DNA from: Candidatus Rifleibacteriota bacterium
GTDB taxonomy: Bacteria > Muiribacteriota > Ozemobacteria > Ozemobacterales > Ozemobacteraceae
DNA: 64,000 bases
Direction: 5' to 3'
Assembly (NCBI GenBank): GCA_018818125.1
Contig: JAHISQ010000031.1
Location: 62,001 to 126,000, forward strand
The notes under the pieces: generated by a model
Told to the model about the DNA's origin: nothing
Databases searched by the model: none
Seen by the model: the letters and a program-made list of their open reading frames with translations, nothing else
Position numbers and translations under genes: made by a program
Shown here: positions 34,739 to 43,606 of the stretch, in pieces
How positions within the stretch are numbered: the first letter of the stretch is position 1
Layout of the letters: the number at the start of each line of letters is the position of its first letter

Positions 34739-37545
34739 GCTTTTACCCTCGAACAGTAACCAGTTATGGTCACTACATCAATGAGTTCAGCTTTGCCTTT
34801 TACGGCAATTGGCTCAAGTGTCTGATTGCCAAAAGCGCCGTCGGTTTTTTCAAAGAGGGCTTTGGTGGTAAGAATCTGCGAGGCACCGTTTCGACCTGCC
34901 ATTTTTTCAAGTCTGGCAGCCAGATTAACAGTGTCACCAATAAAAGTATAATCGAGTCTATTGTGCATTGAGCCTATATGACCAGCAACAACCGCCCCAC
35001 TGGCTACGCCAATGCCAATAGTCAATCTGTCGAAACCAGTTTTTTCAAGTCTATGCTGCTCGACTTCATTTCTAATCTGAAGAGCAGCTTCCAGAGCGCG
35101 TATTTCCGAGACTGGATCGCTTCGCTGTTTAAATGCGGCCATGGCTGTATCGCCGATGTATTTATCGATATCGCCGCCATGTTCTTTCACCGCTTTTTCA
35201 CAAATAGCCAAAAAACCGCTCATGACTCCCATAGCTTCTTCAGGAGAAACCTGATCTTCAAATAGTGTAAAATTACGAATACCTGCAAAAAGAATAGTAA
35301 CTTCGGTACGTTCGGCAATAATCTTCTGCTTGTCTGACGCATGCTCGAAAAGATCGGCACGAAGGTAATTGCGCATCTCAGCCTTCTCTTTAAGACCTTC
35401 TATCATCTGTCCGAAATTGTTTGATAATACGCCGATTTCATCATTGACAGTACTACTGATTACAGAACCGGTGAAATCGCCGGATTCGACTCTGGCAGCA
35501 AGAACAGACAGCTGTAGCAATGGTTTTAGAAAAAAACCGGAATAAAAGTTGATTATCAGCGCCGCAATCAAAACTGCCGCGAGAGAAGTCACCAGCAATG
35601 TCAGCAACTGTTCTCGCTTTGGGGTTAAACCACTGACTGCAACCTGCCTTAAAACCATGCCAACACTGTCGATGTCTTTGAAAGGCCGGGTATAGAGTAG
35701 ATATTGATTGTTATTCCATTCATGCACAAGGCGAAAAGAATCACCAGTGATCTGAGCAAATTCGATAATACTGCGTAATCTTTTGGAAGCGGGTAGCCTG
35801 TTCACTGCGTTTTCAGACTTGCCGGCAAAATATAGTTGACTCGCTGAACCACGCGAAGCTTTATCTACTTGCCCAAGAAAATTCTGCTGCATTATCTTGT
35901 GGTTAAAGCCCAGATTCAGAGATGCTTTGATCTTGCCAGACCGGCCAGAAACAAAACTTACAAAGGAGCTGAACGAGGTTCCGGCCAGATCAAAACGACG
36001 AATTCGATCATGAAAATCCTGGTTCAGAAACGAGCTTTGCGTGAATTTTTTATCACTGAGTCCGCGAGTTGGCGGCGGAAAACTCTTGTCGATGACATCG
36101 ATAGCAAAACCGCGATCGATGAGATCGTTGCGAGTCAACGAAACCAGATAGCAGTTTTTCTGCCTGATAGTCTCAGGCGCAAGGTCTGACACTACCCAGG
36201 ATTTGCCCTCCGGCGTAATAAGAATAACAACATCGCAACCAAAACGCTTGAGATCATCATGAATCCTCTGTGCAGTTTGCTGAGTCAGAGTTTCATTTGA
36301 GAGTCTGCTGGCCATTTCTGTTTTTAAAAACAGTTCAAAATTACTGGTCTTCAGGGCAATCGACTCTTCAACTTCCGACAACCTTTTTTCCAGCTGGTTA
36401 AACTCATCATTTTGCAGTGCCAAACTAATTCTGGCTGTATTAATGGCACTCGTCACACCACCGGTAATGAGAGGCAAAGCAATAATTGCAATGGTTGTCA
36501 GATTAAATCTGGTTTTTAACGACCAATTAAAAGTGCTCTCTGAAATACCAAAAAATGGAAGAAAAAGGCAAACAAGACCGGGCAACCACATGAAAATGCT
36601 GGCAAAAAACAACAGCCATTCGCGAACACTGTCTTCTCGATTCTGCCTGAAGCCAACGGTCAAAAGGATATCGGGATTAGCAAAATGCTTGGCTGAATAG
36701 TAAAAAACACCGTTTTGCCAGCGATATAACACTCCATTAGCATACTCTGTGGCAAAACCATGCAAAAGATTGTCGCTTAATGTCGAATTCTTGACTACCA
36801 GACTACTGCTCAAAATGTAAGCACCAGCTATTTCGGTGCAATTGTGCAACACTCTCAGAGCGCGTTCTTCCAGCCATAGCGGCCGCGCCTGGCTAGTTGG
36901 AATCAGCGCCAAAACATAGCCAGCAGTCCTCTTTTTGAGAGATAAACTCAATTTTAACAGCGCAATATAGTTGCTCTCACTCTTGTACATGATCTGCTGA
37001 CAGTTATGCCGTAAAGATTTAAAATAATCAGCAGATAAAAAGTCGCTTATATTAGACTTTACAAAGCCATCTGCAATTTTCTTTTCGAGAACACTAAGAC
37101 TGTCGGTGTTTACAATGCTTTTAACAAATGCCTGCCAGGCACGCTTTTGTTCCGGTTCTGGATGTCCACAGGGCGTTATAATGTTAAGATCCTCAGAAAA
37201 CCACAAAAGATTCGAACGAGCCGGAAAATGCCTTAGAAAAATCTCAGAGGCCGAAGCTGTGGTTTCCGGGGTCAGTCCGTCGAAGCGAATTAAGCGCTCT
37301 GCCTTATCTGAGAATCGTTCAAGAGCCTGCTGTATAACCACTGGCTCGACCATCTCACTCTGGAACTCTGCCATGACAACCTTTGCATCGTTAAGGTTTC
37401 GCTCAACAATACTTTTACGCAATTCCAGCTGATATTCCTCCAGGATGAGGCTCAAAAATGCTGCAGCTAACAACAAAATTGCTGCAACAATAAATAACAG
37501 CCTGTAAGCTGCCATAGCGCCATGTTTTTCAGATCCGTCAGGCAT
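34735..37545 (-). CDS. Membrane class III nucleotide cyclase, C2-like half (lacks one metal Asp)
   Basis: The protein has 936 residues from the ATG at 37545; the frame is open to 37686, but that would run into the divergent gene. The layout equals that of its partner: N-terminal helix (about 11-35), outside domain, two helices, second outside domain, helix, HAMP (LQLSVLAARVESGDF) and cyclase domain. The substrate-side residues are complete: K796 in DKYIGD, T867 in DYTFIGD, N874 and R878 in VNLAAR. The first metal Asp is replaced by Gly (G755 in FAGIRNFT), while D799 is kept. A homodimer should therefore be poorly active or inactive. The pattern complements that of the gene downstream, which it overlaps by ATGA. 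Confidence 0.88.
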   Translation of the reverse strand: MPDGSEKHGAMAAYRLLFIVAAILLLAAAFLSLILEEYQLELRKSIVERNLNDAKVVMAEFQSEMVEPVVIQQALERFSDKAERLIRFDGLTPETTASASEIFLRHFPARSNLLWFSEDLNIITPCGHPEPEQKRAWQAFVKSIVNTDSLSVLEKKIADGFVKSNISDFLSADYFKSLRHNCQQIMYKSESNYIALLKLSLSLKKRTAGYVLALIPTSQARPLWLEERALRVLHNCTEIAGAYILSSSLVVKNSTLSDNLLHGFATEYANGVLYRWQNGVFYYSAKHFANPDILLTVGFRQNREDSVREWLLFFASIFMWLPGLVCLFLPFFGISESTFNWSLKTRFNLTTIAIIALPLITGGVTSAINTARISLALQNDEFNQLEKRLSEVEESIALKTSNFELFLKTEMASRLSNETLTQQTAQRIHDDLKRFGCDVVILITPEGKSWVVSDLAPETIRQKNCYLVSLTRNDLIDRGFAIDVIDKSFPPPTRGLSDKKFTQSSFLNQDFHDRIRRFDLAGTSFSSFVSFVSGRSGKIKASLNLGFNHKIMQQNFLGQVDKASRGSASQLYFAGKSENAVNRLPASKRLRSIIEFAQITGDSFRLVHEWNNNQYLLYTRPFKDIDSVGMVLRQVAVSGLTPKREQLLTLLVTSLAAVLIAALIINFYSGFFLKPLLQLSVLAARVESGDFTGSVISSTVNDEIGVLSNNFGQMIEGLKEKAEMRNYLRADLFEHASDKQKIIAERTEVTILFAGIRNFTLFEDQVSPEEAMGVMSGFLAICEKAVKEHGGDIDKYIGDTAMAAFKQRSDPVSEIRALEAALQIRNEVEQHRLEKTGFDRLTIGIGVASGAVVAGHIGSMHNRLDYTFIGDTVNLAARLEKMAGRNGASQILTTKALFEKTDGAFGNQTLEPIAVKGKAELIDVVTITGYCSRVKA

Positions 37546-37650
37546 GATTAATGTACAAAATACTAATTCTGGTAAACTTTGCGAGAAAAATCCAGTATAA
37601 TTGACGTTTAGATTATACTCTACCTTCTCAGATGAATCAGGAGAAATTAT

Positions 37651-40128
37651 ATGACTATCAAATTCATTCGCAGGAACCTCTTTCATCGTGTCATTGGTCT
37701 GCTATTGATATTCACAATTCTCGGAGCCAGTCCGGGAATTTTCGACGCCATCAGTCTGAATGCCGCATACGCCGACACGACAGCCGCAAACACCGCGCCG
37801 TTCACCGAAAAAGAGATTGAACTCAGCGCTGGTAATCCGATGGCCGTGGCAACGCCCAACGACGGCGCACAAAAAACCGTAATCGAGCAGAAGATCGAAG
37901 TCGACGACAGCAAGCTCGCAGAAGAACAAAAAAAGCAGATGAGCAAGGCCGAAGAAATCGCCTGGGCGATCGGCAAAGCTCTGTTGCCAACTCTTGCTGT
38001 CATGGCCTTCTCAGCTGCCGTATTCTGCCCTCTGGCCTGGGTAGTTGTCGGTGCCGTTGTTATTGGTGCAGCCTCTTCTGCGGCAATGACATTCGCTTAC
38101 GAAACACGCAAAAACTCGTTCAGGTCTGAAGCTGAAAAAAAACCAATGGATAAGATCTGGCGTGAAGTTTCGATTCAGGCTGCGATCAGTGGTGCCATGG
38201 CACCGTTTAATATGTTGACAGCCGGACTGGTACAATCAGTTGGGCCGATAACCATGAAAACGATAATTCAGACCGCGGCAAAAGCCGGCGCCGTCAGTTT
38301 TCTTGGCAGCACGGTATCAAACGTGACTAAAGGCGCTGTTACCAATCTCTGGTATAACAATTATTACAATTACGACGAGCGCGAAAAGCAGCTCAAAGCT
38401 ATCATTGCCGGGCTGGAGTTAAAAAAACCAAGAACCGAAGCCGAAGAACTTCAGCTTGCCCAATCTCTCAAAGAACTCGACACCCTAGTCAAAGAAAAAT
38501 ACACCTGGGAAAACTTCAGAAAAGACGAGAGAAAATCTCTGATCTCAGCTGGAATATCTGGCGTTCTTGGCGGCATCGCCGGCAAATATGCCGCTGAAAC
38601 TGACTGGGCGAAAACGGCATCAAGCAAACTTTTTGGCACTGTTTCTAAAGCCAACCTGGTATCAAACGCGGTTATCAGCAACCCATTCGCCTTTGCAACC
38701 GGTGCTGCCAATGCAGCAGTCGATAAAAAAGAGATTCTCAATCAAATCGAATACAACCGAATGCTTCAGGTCAAATACGAGAAAAACTCACCAGCCTGGA
38801 ACTACTACGTAGAAAAAATTGCCAATCTTGAGGAAGCGTATAAAAGCATAAGTCTTTCAGAAGCAGGCAAACAGGCACTCATAGGCAATGCCGCCATGCA
38901 GGTGGCAATAGTCGGAACCTCGGTGGCAAAGACCCGAATATGGGATCTTCCTTCTGAAAAACGCGCCAAAATTCAACAGGCTTATGAAGAGCAAAACGAA
39001 GAATGGAAAAAAGTCGCAAACGTTCGACAGGAACTTGAACTGATGAAATATCGACGCCCGGTTGCGTCTGATTACCAGACAAAATCCGAGTATTCACAGG
39101 CATTACGCGAATATGTATCTGAACTCAATTCATTACGTAATGACTTTAACAAAGCAAAAATCGAAGCAACCAATGCGCAAAACACCGCCGAAAACAAGGC
39201 GCAAATACAGGAAATTACAAACAAAGTCACAGCAACCATCGAGCACACACGTCAGGCAGAACTTGCAAGAGCACTTGGGCGCGAATCCTATGTTGAGTTT
39301 AAAATGAAAGAACTCCAGAGTGATCCGGAAAACGCCAGTCTGAGTTCTACAGAGTTACGTGAAAAAGCAACCAAAGCAGTTGCTGCTGGTTACGAAGAGA
39401 CTGCCAAAAATAGCGCAGTCAAGCTGGCTCAAATGGAAGAAAAAGTTGAAAGCCAGAGACTAAGCCTTTCAGGCAAAGTCGAAAAAGGCGAGGATGGCAA
39501 ACCCTATGTAGTTGTTACTGATGACACCGGCAAAGTAGTAATGCGCAAAGAATATCAGAGCGGCGATGGCGCCAGCTGGCTGGACAAAATCAAAGGCGGA
39601 ACACCTGCAGAAATGCGCGACGCAGAAGTTAATCGCGTGGTGCAGCAGGCATATAGTTCGGCGGCCATGATAAAGCCGACAAATTTTAGAAATGAATATG
39701 TCAACATGCGTGTGAACCAGATGCGCTCAGAAGGCATGACTGAACAACAGATAGACACTCAGCTCAGCAGTATTGTTAACGAAGCCAACGGCAAAATGGT
39801 TGAAACCTACGGGGGGTGGCAAAACGTTGCCAAATCCGAAATTCTGGCCAGCGGACTTGAACGTGCCCGCTACAACGATGGCGCGGCTCCGAACCTCGGC
39901 AAAATTCTTGATTTCCTCAAAAATGGCCTCACTAGCAAGACCATTTCAACCGTTCAAGCTGAAATATCTGGCGGTATAACCGGGGTAGTCCCCAAATCCG
40001 TCATCAAAGCAGATCCACTCGCGCCAATTTTCGGCTCCTCAGAGGCGCGCGACGACCAAGCACTCAACCGCATTACTGACAAAGCAATGCGCGACTATTA
40101 TCTGCGTTACAACGAAAATTATCGCTGA
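37651..40128 (+). CDS. Large exported protein with hydrophobic Gly/Ala-rich segments, unknown
   Basis: The protein has 825 residues and matches no family known to me. A signal peptide (about 12-42, VIGLLLIFTILGASPG... ending NAAYA) precedes an acidic region. A long hydrophobic hairpin (about 110-150: LPTLAVMAFSAAVFCPLAW then VVVGAVVIGAASSAAM) and a second Gly/Ala-rich stretch (about 175-230) could enter a membrane. Residues 400-620 are charged and predicted coiled coil (many Glu/Lys/Ala, Arg), then a mixed C-terminus. The start has AGGAGAAATT. It is divergent from the cyclase pair with 105 bp between. Confidence 0.75.
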   Translation: MTIKFIRRNLFHRVIGLLLIFTILGASPGIFDAISLNAAYADTTAANTAPFTEKEIELSAGNPMAVATPNDGAQKTVIEQKIEVDDSKLAEEQKKQMSKAEEIAWAIGKALLPTLAVMAFSAAVFCPLAWVVVGAVVIGAASSAAMTFAYETRKNSFRSEAEKKPMDKIWREVSIQAAISGAMAPFNMLTAGLVQSVGPITMKTIIQTAAKAGAVSFLGSTVSNVTKGAVTNLWYNNYYNYDEREKQLKAIIAGLELKKPRTEAEELQLAQSLKELDTLVKEKYTWENFRKDERKSLISAGISGVLGGIAGKYAAETDWAKTASSKLFGTVSKANLVSNAVISNPFAFATGAANAAVDKKEILNQIEYNRMLQVKYEKNSPAWNYYVEKIANLEEAYKSISLSEAGKQALIGNAAMQVAIVGTSVAKTRIWDLPSEKRAKIQQAYEEQNEEWKKVANVRQELELMKYRRPVASDYQTKSEYSQALREYVSELNSLRNDFNKAKIEATNAQNTAENKAQIQEITNKVTATIEHTRQAELARALGRESYVEFKMKELQSDPENASLSSTELREKATKAVAAGYEETAKNSAVKLAQMEEKVESQRLSLSGKVEKGEDGKPYVVVTDDTGKVVMRKEYQSGDGASWLDKIKGGTPAEMRDAEVNRVVQQAYSSAAMIKPTNFRNEYVNMRVNQMRSEGMTEQQIDTQLSSIVNEANGKMVETYGGWQNVAKSEILASGLERARYNDGAAPNLGKILDFLKNGLTSKTISTVQAEISGGITGVVPKSVIKADPLAPIFGSSEARDDQALNRITDKAMRDYYLRYNENYR

Positions 40129-40199
40129 TCCTGAAAAGTCAGCGCAAATTTATTGAGTCTGCTACGCTTGCCAAAACAGCTGGTCTGTGAAAAAATAGC

Positions 40200-41243
40200 T
40201 TGGTGATAAAAGCTATTTCAATTAACTCGATAATCTGGCGCCTTGCACTGTGGCTTGGCGTTGCATTCGTTCTTTTTATTACCGCTGCGGCAATGCTGAC
40301 TGATTTCCAGAAAGTTCTCGCGCTGGTTTCAACAATCTCACTGCGCTATCTGGCACTTATCATCACAGCAGTTCTCTTTAATTACACTCTGCGCTTTATA
40401 AAATGGAACTATTTTCTCGGCATAGTCGGCGTAAAAGTGCCACTAAAGCTGAATCTGTGGATCTTCTTTTCAGCATTCACCATGGTACTTAGCCCAGCCA
40501 AACTCGGCGAACTGGTCAAGTCTTTTCTGCTCAAATCCCGATTGGGCTTTGCGGTTGCCAGAACAGCACCGGTTATTGTTGCCGAGAGACTGACCGATCT
40601 GCTTGGCCTGCTGATTCTTTGTGCAATCGGGTTTTCACAGTTCGCCTTTGGTGGACGCACTCTACTGCTGGTAGCTATTCTCATGATAGTCGGCATCACG
40701 GCAATAACAAGACCGGAGTTCTGGGGCATGCTTGATCGACTGCTCAGCGGAAAAACCAGAATGAGCAGACTGCGCGAATCAATAAGAGCCATGCAGCAGA
40801 GCACTCGTGATCTGCTGTCTTTAAAATCATTGCTCATTTCAGTTCCGCTTAGTGCTCTGTCATGGGGTGGCGAAGGCGTTGCCCTTTACCTGATCTTCAC
40901 ATCCATGGGTCTGGAGCTACAATCTCTGCTGCCAATTTCGCTCTTTGCTCACGCATTTTCTTCTATTGCCGGAGCGATATCATTCCTGCCAGGAGGCCTG
41001 CTGGTTACAGAAGGCACCATGGGCGCATTCTTTGTCTTTGTCGGGATTCCTAATGCAACTGCAGTTTCAGCAACTTTTCTAATCAGAGCAGCAACCCTGT
41101 GGTTCGCGGTGGCAATCGGCACTGTCGTTTTTACGCTTGGCTATAAACAGTCGGATATGCAGACCTTACAGAGCAATAGCGAAAATCAACCCGAAGATAA
41201 CAACGTTGAAAAAAATACAGAAAAGGTCAGCGAACCCGCCTGA
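40200..41243 (+). CDS. YbhN/UPF0104-type flippase-like integral membrane protein
   Basis: The 347-residue protein has about eight hydrophobic helices and belongs to the lysylphosphatidylglycerol synthase transmembrane-domain (TIGR00374) group. Signatures are the RFIKWNYFLG segment, the AFTMVLSPAKLGELVKSFLLK motif, VIVAERLTDLLGLL and a late SFLPGGLLVTEGTMG. Members are thought to move or modify lipid-linked substrates; here the substrate is unknown. The start is TTG at 40200, with GTG at 40203 an alternative; neither has a strong ribosome site. A charged tail ends the protein. It lies 10 bp before larB. Confidence 0.85.
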   Translation: MVIKAISINSIIWRLALWLGVAFVLFITAAAMLTDFQKVLALVSTISLRYLALIITAVLFNYTLRFIKWNYFLGIVGVKVPLKLNLWIFFSAFTMVLSPAKLGELVKSFLLKSRLGFAVARTAPVIVAERLTDLLGLLILCAIGFSQFAFGGRTLLLVAILMIVGITAITRPEFWGMLDRLLSGKTRMSRLRESIRAMQQSTRDLLSLKSLLISVPLSALSWGGEGVALYLIFTSMGLELQSLLPISLFAHAFSSIAGAISFLPGGLLVTEGTMGAFFVFVGIPNATAVSATFLIRAATLWFAVAIGTVVFTLGYKQSDMQTLQSNSENQPEDNNVEKNTEKVSEPA

Positions 41244-41253
41244 AACAAATATC

Positions 41254-42051
41254 ATGAAAAAAGTAGACTTAAGAATAGTCAGAATACTTGAAAATTACAA
41301 AAACGGAAAAATCAGTGCCAGCGAGGCTACCAGGCTGTTATCAACACCGGCAACTCCAGGTGCTGAGCCAGTGCTTCATGAAACGGTCGATAACGACATC
41401 GAACTGCCAGATGCGGTGCTTGACGTTGATAGAGAACGACGAATCGGCTTTCCAGAGGCTATCTATGCCGCCGGTAAAAAACCGCAACAGGTTAGCGAAA
41501 TTTTTGCAAGACTGTTCGAAGCAAATGGCAAGGCACTGGCAACCAGATGCAGCGACGAAGCCATGGATATGCTCGCCATTAAATGCCCTCAGGCAAATAT
41601 AGACCGCACATGCGGCCTCGCTTGGGCTGTCAGCGAAATCCAACTGCACCCGAGCGCCAGCATAGCCATTATCGCCGCCGGCACATCTGATCTGCCGATT
41701 GCCGAAGAAGCAGCCCTTACGCTTGAATTCTGCGGTTACAGCCCTGAGCGGATTTATGACGTTGGCGTTGCCGGAATTCATCGACTGCTCAAGCGGGTGC
41801 CACGTTTCAAGAACGCCGATGCCGTAATAGTGGTTGCCGGCATGGAAGGCGCATTGCCAAGCGTAGTCGGCGGACTGGTCGGCTGCCCGGTCATTGCCGT
41901 GCCCACTTCGGTCGGCTATGGCGCAAGTTTCAATGGTCTCGCAGCGCTTCTTGGCATGCTGAATTCATGCTCTGCCGGCGTGACTGTAGTAAACATAGAC
42001 AACGGATTCGGAGCTGCCGCAGCAGCTGTCAGAATAATAAAAGGACTCTGA
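41254..42051 (+). CDS. larB: Nickel-pincer cofactor biosynthesis protein LarB
   Basis: LarB carboxylates and hydrolyses nicotinate adenine dinucleotide to pyridinium-3,5-biscarboxylate mononucleotide, the first step toward the nickel-pincer nucleotide of lactate racemase and relatives. The 265-residue protein has the N-terminal segment with KISASEATRLL, a central DRERRIGFPEAIYAAGKK typical of LarB, and a PurE-like C-terminal half with IIAAGTSDLPIAEEA, GVAGIHRLL, GMEGALPSVVGGL and PTSVGYGASF. The ATG at 41254 is 10 bp after the previous gene; the earlier in-frame start lies inside that gene. It is followed by larC after 2 bp. Confidence 0.94.
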   Translation: MKKVDLRIVRILENYKNGKISASEATRLLSTPATPGAEPVLHETVDNDIELPDAVLDVDRERRIGFPEAIYAAGKKPQQVSEIFARLFEANGKALATRCSDEAMDMLAIKCPQANIDRTCGLAWAVSEIQLHPSASIAIIAAGTSDLPIAEEAALTLEFCGYSPERIYDVGVAGIHRLLKRVPRFKNADAVIVVAGMEGALPSVVGGLVGCPVIAVPTSVGYGASFNGLAALLGMLNSCSAGVTVVNIDNGFGAAAAAVRIIKGL

Positions 42052-42053
42052 AC

Positions 42054-43454
42054 ATGACTAACACTCTGTATTGGGACTGCTTCAGCGGCATCGCCGGCAA
42101 CATGGCGGTAGCTTCGCTTCTCGATCTTGGCGCCAGCCAGGAAAAACTTCAACACGGTCTGGCCTCAATGCCTTTTTCTGAAGGAAAAATCGAGTTGATA
42201 ATCGAAGAAAAAATGGTCGACGGAATCAGAGGTGTTTACTTTAACACCGCTGACGATCACGAAACACATACCGATCATGCTCACCATGATCACGAGGATG
42301 TTCTTGGACACCATGAACATCCAAACACTGGTTTTATAACACACGAACCCCTGCACGAGCATGACCACCAGCACGAACATGGCGAATCACACTCTCATGA
42401 TCACGGTCATATCGAGCATAGTCTCGAATATCACCTCGACCCGGAGGCCGCGCACGGCCATGACCATGAGCACCATCATCATGCTCCACACCGTGGACTC
42501 AAAGATATTACAGCTCTGATCGGCAAGGCTGACATAAGCGCCCAGGCCAGATATCTGGCTATCGAATGCTTTAAGGTGCTGGCAGAAGCCGAAGCTGAGA
42601 TCCACGGCAAAAGCGTCGACGAAGTTCATTTTCACGAAGTTGGTGCCCGCGACAGCATTGCTGATATTGTAGGTGCGGCAATCTGCCTCGACGACCTCAA
42701 TGTAAGCAAGGTCTATGTTTCGCCAGTTCATCTCGGCTCAGGTGTTGTTAAATGCGAGCATGGCATTATGCCAGTGCCGGCACCGGCCACAGCACTTCTT
42801 CTCAAAGGCTTGCCAGTAATATTTGACAACGACATTAACTTTGAACTGACCACACCAACTGGCGCAGCACTGCTTAAAGGGTTTAAAGCTACACCTCTGC
42901 CAACAAACCAGATCGTCTACACAAAAGTCGGACATGGTCACGGCAGTCGTAAAATAGGTCAGGCCAACTTTTTGCGGGCATTTCTTGGTGTAACAGAGCA
43001 GGTAAAAAAAAACTCTGATTGCGTAACCGTTTTAACCAGCAACATCGACAATGTAAGCGGTGAACAGCTCGGTAATGCTATTGAAGAACTTATGCGCGGC
43101 GGTGCCCTTGACGCTTGCCTAATTCCATTGCTCATGAAGAAGGGACGGCCAGGCAATCAGCTCCAGGTAATTACTGAGCCACAAAATGCCGGACAGATCG
43201 AAGCCCTGATTTTCAGTCTCCTACCGACTCTTGGCGTGCGTCATACTTTAGTCGAGCGTTCGCTTCTACCACGCGAGACCACAAAGCTCGAGAGCTCATT
43301 AGGAACTGTTCTGGCAAAAAAAATATGTTACCCGGACGGATCAACCAGAACAAGCATAGAATACGACGAACTCATCCGACTTGCACGCCAGCACCAGAGT
43401 TCTCCAGAAGCAATAAAACAAAAACTCTCTCTTGAATTTACTGACATCACATAA
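42054..43454 (+). CDS. larC: Nickel-pincer cofactor nickel-insertion protein LarC (single reading frame)
   Basis: LarC inserts Ni into the pincer nucleotide with use of CTP. The protein has 466 residues. It begins with the DUF111 signature LYWDCFSGIAGNMAVASLLDLG and contains FHEVGARDSIADIVGAAICLDDL, PVPAPATALLLKG and ELTTPTGAALLK. A His-rich insert at residues 67-148 holds about 29 His and many Asp/Glu, a likely metal buffer. Both LarC1 and LarC2 parts are in one frame, unlike Lactobacillus where a frameshift joins them. Start ATG is 2 bp after larB. No larE or larA lies in the window. Confidence 0.94.
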   Translation: MTNTLYWDCFSGIAGNMAVASLLDLGASQEKLQHGLASMPFSEGKIELIIEEKMVDGIRGVYFNTADDHETHTDHAHHDHEDVLGHHEHPNTGFITHEPLHEHDHQHEHGESHSHDHGHIEHSLEYHLDPEAAHGHDHEHHHHAPHRGLKDITALIGKADISAQARYLAIECFKVLAEAEAEIHGKSVDEVHFHEVGARDSIADIVGAAICLDDLNVSKVYVSPVHLGSGVVKCEHGIMPVPAPATALLLKGLPVIFDNDINFELTTPTGAALLKGFKATPLPTNQIVYTKVGHGHGSRKIGQANFLRAFLGVTEQVKKNSDCVTVLTSNIDNVSGEQLGNAIEELMRGGALDACLIPLLMKKGRPGNQLQVITEPQNAGQIEALIFSLLPTLGVRHTLVERSLLPRETTKLESSLGTVLAKKICYPDGSTRTSIEYDELIRLARQHQSSPEAIKQKLSLEFTDIT

Positions 43455-43547
43455 CTTTCTACTTCCCCCATTCATTCAACCCCATTAGAAGCTTTACATT
43501 GAGAAGAGAAATACTCTATATTCAGTCATACAAATTGTAGGCAGACA

Positions 43548-43576
43548 TTGTTGTTTAATGCACACTGTGCTATCAT
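43548..43576 (+). promoter_or_regulatory. Promoter of the murD operon
   Basis: TTGTTG (43548-43553) and TATCAT (43571-43576) are 17 bases apart, with a TGC in front of the -10 box (extended -10). A start near 43583 would leave a short leader before murD. It fits a sigma70-type promoter for the division cluster. Confidence 0.6.
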
Positions 43577-43606
43577 TCAGCTTGAAAATTAATCATGAGG
43601 CTTGAT

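Noticed and set aside
37545..37686. Longer start of the upstream cyclase at 37686
   Set aside because: It would overlap the divergent gene starting at 37651 and its ribosome site, and the added residues look non-coding.
42054..43454. Programmed frameshift in larC
   Set aside because: Lactobacillus larC needs a frameshift, but here both halves are in one uninterrupted frame.
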